A stretch of DNA of 64,000 nt from Lyngbya sp. PCC 8106 (GTDB lineage Bacteria; Cyanobacteriota; Cyanobacteriia; Cyanobacteriales; Microcoleaceae), in contig NZ_AAVU01000028.1 of NCBI RefSeq assembly GCF_000169095.1, positions 1 to 64,000 of the forward strand. Reading direction: 5' to 3'. Both the position numbers and the translations under genes were made by a program. Positions 28,242 through 37,146 of the stretch are shown here, in pieces (position 1 is the first letter of the stretch; every line of letters starts with the position of its first letter). The notes under the pieces were generated by a model. The model ran no database searches, was not told the origin of the DNA, and was given only the letters and a program-made list of their open reading frames with translations.

Positions 28242-28859
28242 TTAATTATCGTAAACCCGAGCTTCGGCAGCATCTGGATTTTCTTCACAAAAAACCTCAA
28301 AAGCCGTCTGATCAAGACGTTCTGCTTTTTGGTGTGCTGCTTCTGCTTGTAATTCTTCGACAATATCCCAAGCCGCAGCACATTCTTTGGAAGTTGCGCC
28401 TTTTTCTGTGCAGGTGGCGCGAGCGTCTTTAATAGCTTCTTGGATACGTTCTTCGAGGAGAATACTTTTCGGTTTTTCGACAAAATCGCCTTTTTTGAGG
28501 ATGTCACCAATCGAAATAATCCCCATCAACGTTTCCTGAATAACAGGTGCTAAATGAATGTGAGTCTGAGCAAACAACCGAGCAACGTATTCTACACCCA
28601 AATCGGGGTTAACAACGATGCAGGGTTTGGTCATAATTTCATAGACTCGCATCTGTTTGGGATCTTTACCGAAAGCCGCAACTTTGTAGATGATGTCTGT
28701 TTCGGTGACAATACCGTAAGCATCCTGTTCGTGACGACGTTCGACTATTAAAGCACGCCGCCCTTTTTCGTTCATTTTCTTAACGGCTTCAGCGACGGTA
28801 GCTGAACCGCGAATGGTGACAACATCAGTCGTCATAATATCTTTGGCTTTGAGCATCAT
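28242..28859 (-). CDS. CBS-CP12 fusion protein
   Basis: Protein of 205 residues. Residues 1-125 hold two CBS motifs (DIMTTDVVTI.., GIVTETDII; YEIMTKPCIVV.., GIISIGDIL) that usually bind adenine nucleotides. Residues about 136-205 are a CP12 domain, seen from CTEKGATSKEC, AAWDIVEELQAEAAHQK and ENPDAAEARVYDN. CP12 binds GAPDH and phosphoribulokinase to switch off the Calvin cycle in the dark; CBS-CP12 fusions in cyanobacteria have been linked to AMP sensing and PRK control. Here the first cysteine pair (C150, C160) is present, but the second is reduced to C191, with Ala200 where the partner cysteine normally is. GGAGAAAG lies before the ATG. Confidence 0.88.
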   Translation of the reverse strand: MMLKAKDIMTTDVVTIRGSATVAEAVKKMNEKGRRALIVERRHEQDAYGIVTETDIIYKVAAFGKDPKQMRVYEIMTKPCIVVNPDLGVEYVARLFAQTHIHLAPVIQETLMGIISIGDILKKGDFVEKPKSILLEERIQEAIKDARATCTEKGATSKECAAAWDIVEELQAEAAHQKAERLDQTAFEVFCEENPDAAEARVYDN

Positions 28860-29194
28860 GGATCTTTCTCCATTAATTCACTGCAAACTCTAGTTTGCCT
28901 TGTTATGGGATCAAAAGAAAGTATTGTTAAATTAATTCTAAACTGTTAAAATTTAAACTTTAAAAGATTTAAGATTTACGACAGTTGGGATAACAATTGG
29001 CACAAGATGGTAATCACACAAACTTCATTGAGAATCGAGAAAGGCAACCTAACTCACTTAAGGTCAGAAAAGTCAGTTCGATTGTTCTTTAATCCCCAGT
29101 CAATTCTCAACAAAAGTTCAAGAAAATTAATCACACTTGTGAGTTCACAAACCCGAGAATCTGTGGACATCAAATCAGCCTTTTCTGGAGTGAT
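28860..29194. other. 335-bp intergenic region upstream of the CBS-CP12 gene
   Basis: AT-rich; probably carries the promoter of the minus-strand CBS-CP12 gene. A 72-codon plus-strand frame (29007-29225) runs into the 3' end of the convergent CpcT-like gene and has no recognisable features. Confidence 0.5.
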
Positions 29195-29881
29195 TCACTG
29201 GGTTGAATTCAAGTCAATCCGTTGATATTGATAGGATTGATCTTCAGCCCCCCAAATCTGATTTCCCTTTTGATCATATCCGCGATCAAAAGTCTCCATA
29301 CTTTCAGCATCTAAAGTAATCTGATTCGTGATAGTGACTGCGCCTTTATAATTGGCTGGACATCCTTCCGGTTGAGTTTGACCAATATATTGAGAACCCG
29401 CAGGTTGGAGGAAAACACTACAGCGATAATCTCCAATGTCCTCAATTGTAACCAGACGTTCCGACTCCGACTGACTACAAAAATTCACCAAAGCCCTGGG
29501 GTTAGCAGGAACAAAAGTCGCCGACTCCACCTGTTGACCATCCGCACTCGGAGAAATCTGTAAAAACCGTTGGCGATAGGGTTTTTTGGGATTACTCGTC
29601 ATCGCCTGTTCTTGATACAGAAAAATCGCAGGAGATCGTTGGGTAATTTCATCAGCATCAGCAACTTTGACCACACAGGTTGTCATCCGAACACTCGGCG
29701 CATCTGGAACCGCCTGGGCTTGGGCGCTGGTTTCCATCACACCTGTGAGATAAGAGACAACCTCCAGGACTTGACGGGGAGTTGAGTTGAAGATCAAGCC
29801 ACATCCAAATAAACTAGCAGTAGTGATCAACGTGGCGATCGCATAGCCTGTTTTCCGGGGATAACTCACCTGCACCTCCAT
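29195..29881 (-). CDS. CpcT/CpeT-fold protein with an N-terminal export or lipoprotein signal
   Basis: Protein of 228 residues. Residues 70-225 match the CpcT/CpeT chromophore-lyase family: YLTGVMETSAQAQ, FLYQEQAM followed by PYRQRFLQI, GDYRCSVFL, and the terminal RGYDQKGNQIWGAE motif. CpcT attaches phycocyanobilin to Cys153 of phycocyanin beta. Unusually, the N-terminus has a hydrophobic stretch (GYAIATLITTASLFGCG) ending in a lipobox-like LFGC. That predicts a membrane-anchored or periplasmic protein rather than a cytosolic lyase. It may be a paralogue with another role (inference). Confidence 0.75.
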   Translation of the reverse strand: MEVQVSYPRKTGYAIATLITTASLFGCGLIFNSTPRQVLEVVSYLTGVMETSAQAQAVPDAPSVRMTTCVVKVADADEITQRSPAIFLYQEQAMTSNPKKPYRQRFLQISPSADGQQVESATFVPANPRALVNFCSQSESERLVTIEDIGDYRCSVFLQPAGSQYIGQTQPEGCPANYKGAVTITNQITLDAESMETFDRGYDQKGNQIWGAEDQSYQYQRIDLNSTQ

Positions 29882-30007
29882 TGCATAAAATCCAATACAG
29901 TTGTTTCTATTATTTGCAACTACTTTAATAAATTTGTCAACATGATCAGGTCAGCCTAATTTTAAGTTAGACCGGAATAGACTTTCAGTTTACCGTTGCA
30001 AAATACT

Positions 30008-30979
30008 ATGCCAACTTACACCGGAATTTCAAGTGAAGCGTTTCGCCATCCTCTCGACCGACAAGCAGAAGAAGCCCTCCGCAGCGTTCCGGGGTTTGAT
30101 CTGATTGCCAGTAAGTTTGTCGAATTTGTCTACGAACGTCCTCAGTACGTTTATCTGATGGGGAATAGTATTCAAGTCGGGCCACGTCAATATGCCAGTA
30201 TCTATCATATTTTTCGTGAATGTATTCGAGATCTCGATGTCTTGAATGAACCCGTTTTATTCGTAGCACAAAACCCCCAAGTCAATAGCTATTCTCTCGG
30301 ACAGGAACGCCCCTATATTGTTCTAAATACAGGTTTATTAGATGTTGTTGATCAAGCCCAATTGCGGGCGGTTTTAGCCCATGAACTCGGTCATATCAAA
30401 TGTGGTCATCCGATTTTAAATCAAATGGCGATTTGGGCGATGGGTGTCGCTTCTACGATTGGAGAAATGACGATGGGACTCGGAAATTTAGTCAGTAGTG
30501 GATTGATTTATGCCTTTTATGAATGGCGACGCAAAGCGGAACTTTCGGCTGATCGGGCGGCGTTGTTGGTCACAGATGATTTGAAATGTGTTATGCAGTC
30601 AATGATGACGATGGCTGGGGTGAGTGGAAAATACGCTTCTGAATGTTCTCTCGATGAGTTTATTCGCCAGTCTGAACAGTATCACAATCTCGATAGCGAT
30701 GGCTTGAATCAAGTGTATAAATTTTTGCTGTATAACGGGGGTCAAGGAATGATGCTGACTCATCCTTTCCCGGTGGAACGAATTCAATATTTACGGGAGT
30801 GGGCGACTTCTGAAGAATATCGACAAATTCGGTTAGGAAATTATAAACAAAGGGTTTCCGAAGGTGCGGTTGAAGTCGAAGTTGAGGAGTCGAATGATGA
30901 AGTCGAGGCGTTACGGCGTCAAGTTGAGGAGTTACAGCGAGAAATCAATCAAGTTAAATCGAGTCAAGGAGAAAGCTAA
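30008..30979 (+). CDS. M48 family zinc metallopeptidase
   Basis: Protein of 323 residues. The ATG at 30008 is preferred over a TTG at 29996. The zinc site HELGH (residues 125-129) lies in AVLAHELGHIKCGH; the third ligand is in the AELSADRAAL motif about 60 residues later, both typical of M48 (HtpX/Ste24-like) peptidases. One or two hydrophobic segments (about 140-170) suggest membrane association. Residues 285-323 form a charged coiled coil (EALRRQVEELQREINQV) not found in all members. It probably acts in membrane protein quality control. Confidence 0.85.
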   Translation: MPTYTGISSEAFRHPLDRQAEEALRSVPGFDLIASKFVEFVYERPQYVYLMGNSIQVGPRQYASIYHIFRECIRDLDVLNEPVLFVAQNPQVNSYSLGQERPYIVLNTGLLDVVDQAQLRAVLAHELGHIKCGHPILNQMAIWAMGVASTIGEMTMGLGNLVSSGLIYAFYEWRRKAELSADRAALLVTDDLKCVMQSMMTMAGVSGKYASECSLDEFIRQSEQYHNLDSDGLNQVYKFLLYNGGQGMMLTHPFPVERIQYLREWATSEEYRQIRLGNYKQRVSEGAVEVEVEESNDEVEALRRQVEELQREINQVKSSQGES

Positions 30980-31121
30980 ATGCTAAAGGGTGAGGAGGTA
31001 GCCGAAAATCATTCCTGCGTCCTCCTCGCTTTTTAGAATGTTTGACAATCTCCGGAATTGACTAACTCGGAAATGAAGGATAATGTTAAGGTAAAGGATT
31101 AAAATCGGGAAAAACTCTAAC

Positions 31122-31610
31122 ATGATAGGCACTTTTGATCGGAAAAAAAATAATTCTGGGGGATTTAAACCCAACTGGGGCGATTTTTTGGGTAAAGGCG
31201 CAATTGTCTTAGCGATTTTGGCGGGTACTATGTATCTGACTAATCCTTCACGAGAAGAATATTTGAATTATGCTTCGGGTAGATTAGTGACAGAAGCTCA
31301 GGAAAAATGGTGTACAAAGTCTAATATACCTGAGTTTTTGAATGGAATTTCCGAATCATTAGTTGATACTTGTCAATCGCTTGTGACGAATAGACGAGAG
31401 TGGATTCAGGACAATATTAATACAGGAACTGACCGTCATAATGCAGTATTGTTCAGCATTTATACGACGGATTTTGATTTTGTAGATAAGCGCTATCGAA
31501 CGATAGCAGTTTTTGGTAATTTTCTGACCTTTTCCTCAGAAGATCTACAACAAACCGAAAAAGTCGAAAACGTCGAAAATGTCGAAAACGTTAATCAAGA
31601 TTCTGAGTAA
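31122..31610 (+). CDS. DUF4359 family membrane-anchored protein
   Basis: Protein of 162 residues. A basic N-terminus precedes one membrane helix (GAIVLAILAGTMYLTNP, about 25-43); the rest is soluble with four cysteine/tryptophan landmarks (EKWCTKS, LVDTCQSLVTNR). The segment YTTDFDFVDKRYRTIAVFGNF matches DUF4359 of cyanobacteria. The C-terminal VENVENVEN repeat is a small tandem repeat at the DNA level. Function unknown. Confidence 0.72.
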   Translation: MIGTFDRKKNNSGGFKPNWGDFLGKGAIVLAILAGTMYLTNPSREEYLNYASGRLVTEAQEKWCTKSNIPEFLNGISESLVDTCQSLVTNRREWIQDNINTGTDRHNAVLFSIYTTDFDFVDKRYRTIAVFGNFLTFSSEDLQQTEKVENVENVENVNQDSE

Positions 31611-31790
31611 CTTAGTTCATTTCTGTGGTCTGTGAAATTTTGCTTTTTCTTCACCGTTAGACGGTATTTTTTTGTTTTTTGAGTGGAATTGCTTGTTTTC
31701 CTCTCTAGAAAACCCATCAATAGACCCGTTCTCATGGGTAGAGATTATATAAATATTGACTTTAAAAGTCTAGTTTATCTAAAAAAATAA

Positions 31791-31819
31791 GGATGGATTA
31801 ACAACAAATTAATCCACCC
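31791..31819 (-). terminator. Rho-independent terminator for the thioredoxin-like gene
   Basis: GGATGGATTAA at 31791-31801 pairs with TTAATCCACCC at 31809-31819, an 11-bp stem with a seven-base loop and one mismatch. On the minus strand it is followed by TTATTTTTTT, and lies 25 bases after the stop at 31844. A second weaker hairpin (ACCGT-TAG-ACGGT, 31653-31665, with T-run) could end the convergent DUF4359 gene. Confidence 0.7.
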
Positions 31820-31843
31820 TAAAAACTTTAATTTAACTGATAT

Positions 31844-32425
31844 TCAACCGAAATAATTAGGTTCAGAACCCGGATGCCATTTAATATTACAGCCTATACT
31901 GGGTACTTGATCCGGACTCACAGCTTGATCGGCTAAAACAGCATCCAACGCCGCCCGTAAATCTTTACCTGTAACAGGTTTCTCATTACTCGGACGACTC
32001 TCATCGAGTTGACCCCGATAAACTAATTGGCGATCGCCATCAAATACAAAAAAGTCAGGTGTACAAGCGGCTGTGTATATCTTTGCGACGTCCTGAGTTT
32101 CATCATAGCAGTAGGGAAAATTAAAGCCTAATTCCTGCGCCATTTCTTTGAGTTGATCTGGTGCATCACCTGGATGAGTTTGGACAGAATTAGAACTAAT
32201 TGCGACAATACCCACTCCTTTGGGAATATAATCTTTGCCAATTTTTGCGAGTTCATTTTGAACGTGTTTGACAAAGGGACAATGACGACAAATAAACATC
32301 ACTAACAACGCTTTTTTGTCCGCAAAAGTCTCCAAAGAGATCATTTCCCCTGTGGTGACATCCGGTAGTTGAAAATCCGGTGCAGGGGTTGATAGCGCTA
32401 ACATGGTAGAAGCCGTTAAAGACAT
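31844..32425 (-). CDS. thioredoxin-like (AhpC/TSA-fold) protein
   Basis: Protein of 193 residues with a peroxiredoxin/thioredoxin fold. MFICRHCPFVKHV puts a CxxC at Cys46/Cys49. PAPDFQLPDV at the N-terminus and VGIVAISSNSVQTHPGD are typical of the DUF of thioredoxin-family proteins with KHVQ..L helices found across cyanobacteria. The ATG at 32425 follows AAGGAAAG, whereas the longer frame to 32458 does not. Likely a thiol oxidoreductase or peroxidase; substrate unknown. A strong terminator follows the gene. Confidence 0.82.
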   Translation of the reverse strand: MSLTASTMLALSTPAPDFQLPDVTTGEMISLETFADKKALLVMFICRHCPFVKHVQNELAKIGKDYIPKGVGIVAISSNSVQTHPGDAPDQLKEMAQELGFNFPYCYDETQDVAKIYTAACTPDFFVFDGDRQLVYRGQLDESRPSNEKPVTGKDLRAALDAVLADQAVSPDQVPSIGCNIKWHPGSEPNYFG

Positions 32426-32588
32426 TGTTAAACTTTCCTTAATTACAATCAACAACAAACAGACTTATTGTTATTATCAGGTATCGAGGGGATATCTTTC
32501 CAGTCAATAAAATACTGATTCAGTTGGAGGGGTTGCCAAACGGATTGCTAGACTAGAGTTTGCCTTATTTGAGTTGATATCACCATTC

Positions 32589-33419
32589 ATGCACAGGCTG
32601 TTAACTGGTTCACTTCGAGTTGAATATCTGACCTTGGCAATTGCCAATCTTCCCGCTTCATTAGACGGAATTCGACTGGTTCAGTTGAGTGATTTGCATT
32701 ACGATGGGATTAGACTGTCAGATCGTTTATTGGCAGAGGCGATCGCAGAAACCAATCACGCCAAACCTGATTTAATTTTTCTGACCGGGGATTATGTCAC
32801 CGATGACCCCAAACCCGTTCACCGCTTAGTTTGGCATCTGAAACTGTTGCGAAGTCAAGCTGGAATTTATGCGGTGTTGGGAAACCATGATTACTATTAT
32901 CCTCACTCTCAAGGGATGATCACAGAAGCATTCACACAAATTGGCATTCAAGTTTTATCCAATCAAGTCGTTTATCCGTTAGGATCTGAGTTAGCAGTTA
33001 TAGGATTACCGGATATTTATTCAGGTCAATTTAACCCAGAATCAGTGATGAATTTAGTTGACCCAATGACACCACGAATTGTTTTATCTCATAGCCCAGA
33101 TACCGCCGAATTGCTCAACAAATGGCGAATTGATTTACAATTATCAGGTCATACGCATGGGGGTCAAATTGTGCTTCCGGGAATCGGCCCTTTACGGGGG
33201 TGGATGCAAAAGGTTCAGAGTCAACTTCCCAAATCTCTAAGATTTTTAGTGCCGTTAAAATCAAACTGCAAGAAGATGTTTAAACATTGGGAATGGGCTT
33301 CTGGATTGCATTCTGTGGGATCAAATTCTTTATATGTCAATCGAGGTTTAGGAACTTACCCGCCAGGACGATTTAATTGTCCGCCCGAAGTCACGGTTAT
33401 TACTTTAAAATGTAAGTAA
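32589..33419 (+). CDS. calcineurin-type metallophosphoesterase
   Basis: Protein of 276 residues. All family motifs are present: QLSDLHYDG (D-x-H), FLTGDYV (GD), AVLGNHDYYY (GNHD), LSHSP and LSGHTHGGQI (GHTH), which bind the two metal ions. The start ATG at 32589 is chosen over an in-frame TTG at 32574. The arrangement matches the YkuE/YaeI-like group of metallophosphoesterases, some of which hydrolyse lipid phosphate headgroups; no signal peptide or membrane helix is obvious. Monocistronic. Confidence 0.88.
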   Translation: MHRLLTGSLRVEYLTLAIANLPASLDGIRLVQLSDLHYDGIRLSDRLLAEAIAETNHAKPDLIFLTGDYVTDDPKPVHRLVWHLKLLRSQAGIYAVLGNHDYYYPHSQGMITEAFTQIGIQVLSNQVVYPLGSELAVIGLPDIYSGQFNPESVMNLVDPMTPRIVLSHSPDTAELLNKWRIDLQLSGHTHGGQIVLPGIGPLRGWMQKVQSQLPKSLRFLVPLKSNCKKMFKHWEWASGLHSVGSNSLYVNRGLGTYPPGRFNCPPEVTVITLKCK

Positions 33420-33598
33420 ACTTGGGGTCAATGAAATTGGGAAAACTGCTACTGGGCAAGGAGAGTTAAATGGGATAATGTAAGAGTTGGTGTGTTAGTT
33501 GGTTATATTAGATCTATTTTTGAAACACAACGCCAAAATTATTCCTTCTATTTTACTCTTCAAAAGACTACAGTACCACTCGACAATTACTTAAACCA

Positions 33599-34027
33599 AT
33601 GGAAGAACTACTTACTCTTAAAGAACTCTTACATCAAGGCAATATAACAGAAGCTCTGTTAATTGTAGAAGAATTAGAAGAAATGAGCAAATCAGATAAA
33701 CTGAATAAAATATTTAGTTATGGTATTATTTTACTCCTACACCTGATTAAGCAATCTGCTGAAAGCCGCACCACTAGGTCTTGGAATCTTTCTATTCGCA
33801 ATTCTATCAAGCAAATTCAACGCACTAATTGCCAGAAAACAAAGGGAACCTATATGACTGAAGAAGAATTAGCAGCAACCCTAGAAGATGCTTATGATTT
33901 AGCATTGGAAAAAGCCGCGATAGAAGCTTTTGAAGGAAAATATGAAGCTGAAGAATTAAGTCAATTCGTCCAACGAGAGGAGATTATAAAAAAGGCAATG
34001 AATTTAATCTGGGAACGAGAAATATAG
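33599..34027 (+). CDS. DUF29 family protein
   Basis: Protein of 142 residues, helical. The opening (MEELLTLKELLHQGNITEAL, then LIVEELEEMSKSDKLNKI) and the SRTTRSWNLSIRNSI stretch are the DUF29 pattern that is highly multiplied in filamentous cyanobacteria. The C-terminus (TLEDAYDLALEKAAIEAF, then a REEIIKKA motif) completes it. No function is established; the family often appears in variable, repeat-rich regions. Confidence 0.8.
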   Translation: MEELLTLKELLHQGNITEALLIVEELEEMSKSDKLNKIFSYGIILLLHLIKQSAESRTTRSWNLSIRNSIKQIQRTNCQKTKGTYMTEEELAATLEDAYDLALEKAAIEAFEGKYEAEELSQFVQREEIIKKAMNLIWEREI

Positions 34028-34181
34028 GACTTGCAGGATTGATTGCGAGTCTTTATTCCCGGCTATGTGGTAAGATTAGAATTAGAATTTATAATTGGCA
34101 AGATATTTTTAGAGAATATTGGCGATCGTGCATTGTTCTAGTTTCCCAAAAATTGCGAGTTAAATTAGGTCAATTATAGCG

Positions 34182-34919
34182 ATGAAAAGAACAGATGAAG
34201 TTTGGAAAACAGCCCAACTCGCCCAAACCTTTTTAGAAGGGGTTCGGGGTGCCATTCCTCTGGCGAGTGAACAGTTAGAGATGATGTTGCGAATTATTCA
34301 AAGGGCGAAGTCTCAAGTGAATACAGTCTTAGATTTAGGCTGTGGTGATGGGATACTCGGACGAACAATATTAACTCAGTATCCTCATGCAAAAGTTGTG
34401 TTTTTAGACTTTTCAGAAGCGATGATTTCGGCTGTTAAAAATAAATTTCAAAACTCAGACTATCAGGTTAATTTTGTATTAGGAGATTTTGCTCAAACAA
34501 GTTGGGTGAATTGGGTTCAGGATTTCGGGAAATTTGATGTCATTGTTTCGGGTTTTGCTATTCATCATCAACCGGATGATCGCAAACAGGAAATTTATCA
34601 AGAGATTTATAATGTATTAAATCCGGTCGGTCTTTTTCTGAATTTAGAACACGTTCAATCTACTTCTAATTTCGGTGAATCTGTCTTTAATGAGATGTTT
34701 ATTGACTCACTTTCTAGTTATCATCATCAACGGGGAAATCATCAATCGAGAGAAGAAATTGCTCAACAGTATTATAACAGACCTGATAAAGAAGCAAATA
34801 TCCTAGCACCTGTTGAACTGCAATGTCAGTGGTTACGAGAGATAGGCTTTCTTGATGTTGATTGCTTTATGAAAGTGTTAGAATTGGCATTGTTTGGGGG
34901 TATAAAACCTCAAAACTGA
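34182..34919 (+). CDS. class I SAM-dependent methyltransferase
   Basis: Protein of 245 residues. The S-adenosylmethionine-binding motif VLDLGCGDGILGR is at about residues 49-61; VVFLDFSEAMI is motif post I and FDVIVSGFAIHHQPDD is motif II/III of the UbiE/methyltransf_12 type. The substrate cannot be deduced. The gene is convergent with the response regulator gene 22 bases downstream. Confidence 0.82.
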   Translation: MKRTDEVWKTAQLAQTFLEGVRGAIPLASEQLEMMLRIIQRAKSQVNTVLDLGCGDGILGRTILTQYPHAKVVFLDFSEAMISAVKNKFQNSDYQVNFVLGDFAQTSWVNWVQDFGKFDVIVSGFAIHHQPDDRKQEIYQEIYNVLNPVGLFLNLEHVQSTSNFGESVFNEMFIDSLSSYHHQRGNHQSREEIAQQYYNRPDKEANILAPVELQCQWLREIGFLDVDCFMKVLELALFGGIKPQN

Positions 34920-34940
34920 GTCACTTCGTCTCAAGTTTTT

Positions 34941-35621
34941 CTAGTCTCCAAATCGATATCCTTTTCGGTAAACAGTATGAATCAGTTGTCGTTCTTTGGG
35001 ATCTTCAATTTTGCGCCGGAGAAGTCGAATTTGAGCCGCTAACACGTTACTACTGGGTTGATCTGAATCTGCCCATAAATGTTGATAAATTTGTTGATGA
35101 GTGAGTAACTGACCGGAATGACGCATAAAATATTCCAACAGTTGACATTCTTTTTCCGACAATTCAATAATACGTCCGTTTCGATAAGCCAGTTGATTTT
35201 CAATATCTAATTCTAGATTAAAAATTTGCAGTCGAGAATTCGCTGCTGGAGATTCTAACGTGGGTGGACGCCGTAATAAAGCCCGTACCCGTGCTAATAA
35301 TTCTCGCAGTTCAAAGGGTTTAACTAAATAATCATCAGCCCCGGCATCAAGTCCTTCTACACGGTCATTTAAAGTGTCTTTTGCTGTTAGAAATAAAATG
35401 GGGATTTGATTGTTTTTTAAGCGCAATTGTTGACACATTTCAACTCCCGATTGATGCGGCAACATCCAATCCAAAATCAATAAATCATAGTGATGTTGAG
35501 TGGCTAAATTGTACCCGGTTGCCCCCTCATCGGCTACATCAACCGCATACCCTTCTCGGGTTAAAGCCCGACTCAAGGGTAGGGTGAGTTCAACTTCATC
35601 ATCAACGAGAAGAATACGCAT
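34941..35621 (-). CDS. OmpR/PhoB-family response regulator (RppA-like)
   Basis: Transcription factor of 226 residues. The receiver domain has VDDE near the N-terminus, the phosphoacceptor Asp in LLILDWMLP (about 52), the Thr in LFLTAKD and the Lys in YLVKPFE. The C-terminal winged helix (about 130-224) ends in YRKGYRFGD. It closely resembles cyanobacterial RppA, which regulates photosynthesis genes and nickel response, but many paralogues look alike. No histidine kinase is adjacent; the sensor at 40483-42189 is 5 kb away. Confidence 0.85.
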   Translation of the reverse strand: MRILLVDDEVELTLPLSRALTREGYAVDVADEGATGYNLATQHHYDLLILDWMLPHQSGVEMCQQLRLKNNQIPILFLTAKDTLNDRVEGLDAGADDYLVKPFELRELLARVRALLRRPPTLESPAANSRLQIFNLELDIENQLAYRNGRIIELSEKECQLLEYFMRHSGQLLTHQQIYQHLWADSDQPSSNVLAAQIRLLRRKIEDPKERQLIHTVYRKGYRFGD

Positions 35622-35660
35622 ATTTCTGATTAGTAATTCGTTGCTGACTCCAACTCAAAA

Positions 35661-36320
35661 TTAATGCTGTGACTGGGGAAATCGATCTAAATATTCTAAC
35701 TCGACTGCTGCTGCATCTATCCATGTATTAATCGCAGGTAAAGACCAGATAGCATCCATATAAGCTTGTTCAACTGAACCTAACTTGACACCATAGGTAA
35801 TAAATCGAGAAACAACTGGAGCAAACATCGCATCGGCAATACTAAATTCCCCAAAAAGTAGATCACCATTTTCCCCATATTTTTGACGACATTCTCGCCA
35901 AATTGTAGAGACGCGATCAATATCTGCTTGCACATCTGGCTTCATTCCCTCACCGGGGAAACGACCCCGACAATCCATCGGCATTTGAGAGCGTAAATTG
36001 AAAAAGTTAGCGTGCATTTCGTGACTGACTGAACGTGCAATTGCTTTTGCTTTTCGATCTTTTGGCCACAAATCAGGAGCGAAATTATCTGCAATATATT
36101 CACAAATTGCCAGAGATTCCCAAATGGTTAAATCATCATCAAGTAAGACTGGAACTTGTCCGGATGGAGAATATTGACGAACCTGTTGATAAAAGGTGGG
36201 TGTACTGAGGGGAATGCGAATTTCCGCAAATTCTAGTCCAGCTTGTTTCATCGTCAGCCAAGCCCGCAACGACCAAGAAGAATAATTTTTGTTGCCGATA
36301 ACCAGAGTAAGTTTGCTCAT
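35661..36320 (-). CDS. glutathione S-transferase family protein
   Basis: Protein of 219 residues with an N-terminal thioredoxin-like domain (LVIGNKNYSSWSLRAWL; the Ser of NYSSWS is the probable glutathione-activating residue) and a helical C-terminal domain (about 85-215). SPSGQVPVLLDDDLTIWESLAI is the glutathione-binding loop signature. Likely a soluble zeta/beta-like GST in detoxification or redox metabolism. The gene lies upstream of the response regulator on the same strand, 39 bases away. Confidence 0.85.
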   Translation of the reverse strand: MSKLTLVIGNKNYSSWSLRAWLTMKQAGLEFAEIRIPLSTPTFYQQVRQYSPSGQVPVLLDDDLTIWESLAICEYIADNFAPDLWPKDRKAKAIARSVSHEMHANFFNLRSQMPMDCRGRFPGEGMKPDVQADIDRVSTIWRECRQKYGENGDLLFGEFSIADAMFAPVVSRFITYGVKLGSVEQAYMDAIWSLPAINTWIDAAAVELEYLDRFPQSQH

Positions 36321-36477
36321 AATCTGGTAAATATTATGTATGTGGTTGTAAATTGTTATCCGTCATTTTTGATGTAACCTTAAATTACTAACAACACAGA
36401 TATTCAGTTTTGATATCTCTATCTCTGAAGTCTGGAAAAACAGCCATTGATAACCTTTCGATGATCCCTAAACGAAT

Positions 36478-37122
36478 ATGATTACCGTAGCACTTCCCAA
36501 AGGCGCCCTGTTAGAAGATAGCATTCAACTGTTACAAGAAGTTGGATTAGATTTTAGCGCATTTCTTGATTCTAGTAACCGACAATTACAAATTGATGAC
36601 CCTACACACACTGCTAAAGGTTTACTGGTCAGGGCGCAGGATGTTCCCGTCTATGTCGAATATGGTCAAGCTCAGTTGGGAATTGTCGGCTATGATGTTT
36701 TGCGGGAGAAAAAACCGCAAGTGGCTTGTTTAGTTGACCTCAAATTTGGAAAGTGTCGGATGTCAGTTGCTGTCAAACAATCGAGTCCTTTTCGCAGTCC
36801 AGTTGAGTTACCGCTTCATAGTCGAGTTGCTTCTAAGTTTGTTCATTGTGCGAGTGAATATTTTGAGAGTTTAGATCTTCCTGTAGAGATTATACCGCTT
36901 TCTGGTTCAGTCGAACTTGGGCCGATTACGGGAATGTCGGAAGCCATTGTTGATTTAGTTTCTACAGGTCGCACGTTAAAACAAAATGGTTTAATTGAAA
37001 TCGAGGTTTTGTTTGAAAGTACCGCTCAGTTAATTGTTCATCCGTTGAGTTATCGTGTGAATACAGGGGAATTGAAAACGGTTGTTGAAAAAGTGCGATC
37101 GCACATCTTAGCACCTGTGTAA
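36478..37122 (+). CDS. hisG: ATP phosphoribosyltransferase, catalytic subunit (short form)
   Basis: First enzyme of histidine biosynthesis, joining ATP and PRPP. The protein is 214 residues, the short form that lacks the C-terminal regulatory domain and works as an octamer with HisZ. PRPP/ATP motifs visible: VALPKGALLED at the N-terminus, GIVGYDVLRE, and the PRPP-loop region GMSEAIVDLVSTGRTLKQNGL at about 146-166. hisZ is not in this window. Located alone, as his genes often are in cyanobacteria. A HIP1-like site overlaps the end of the gene. Confidence 0.92.
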   Translation: MITVALPKGALLEDSIQLLQEVGLDFSAFLDSSNRQLQIDDPTHTAKGLLVRAQDVPVYVEYGQAQLGIVGYDVLREKKPQVACLVDLKFGKCRMSVAVKQSSPFRSPVELPLHSRVASKFVHCASEYFESLDLPVEIIPLSGSVELGPITGMSEAIVDLVSTGRTLKQNGLIEIEVLFESTAQLIVHPLSYRVNTGELKTVVEKVRSHILAPV

Positions 37123-37146
37123 AAGTATAACAGAAATGTTGTAAAA

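Noticed and set aside
29007..29225. Plus-strand frame of 72 codons
   Set aside because: Overlaps the convergent CpcT-like gene and has no domain or start signal.
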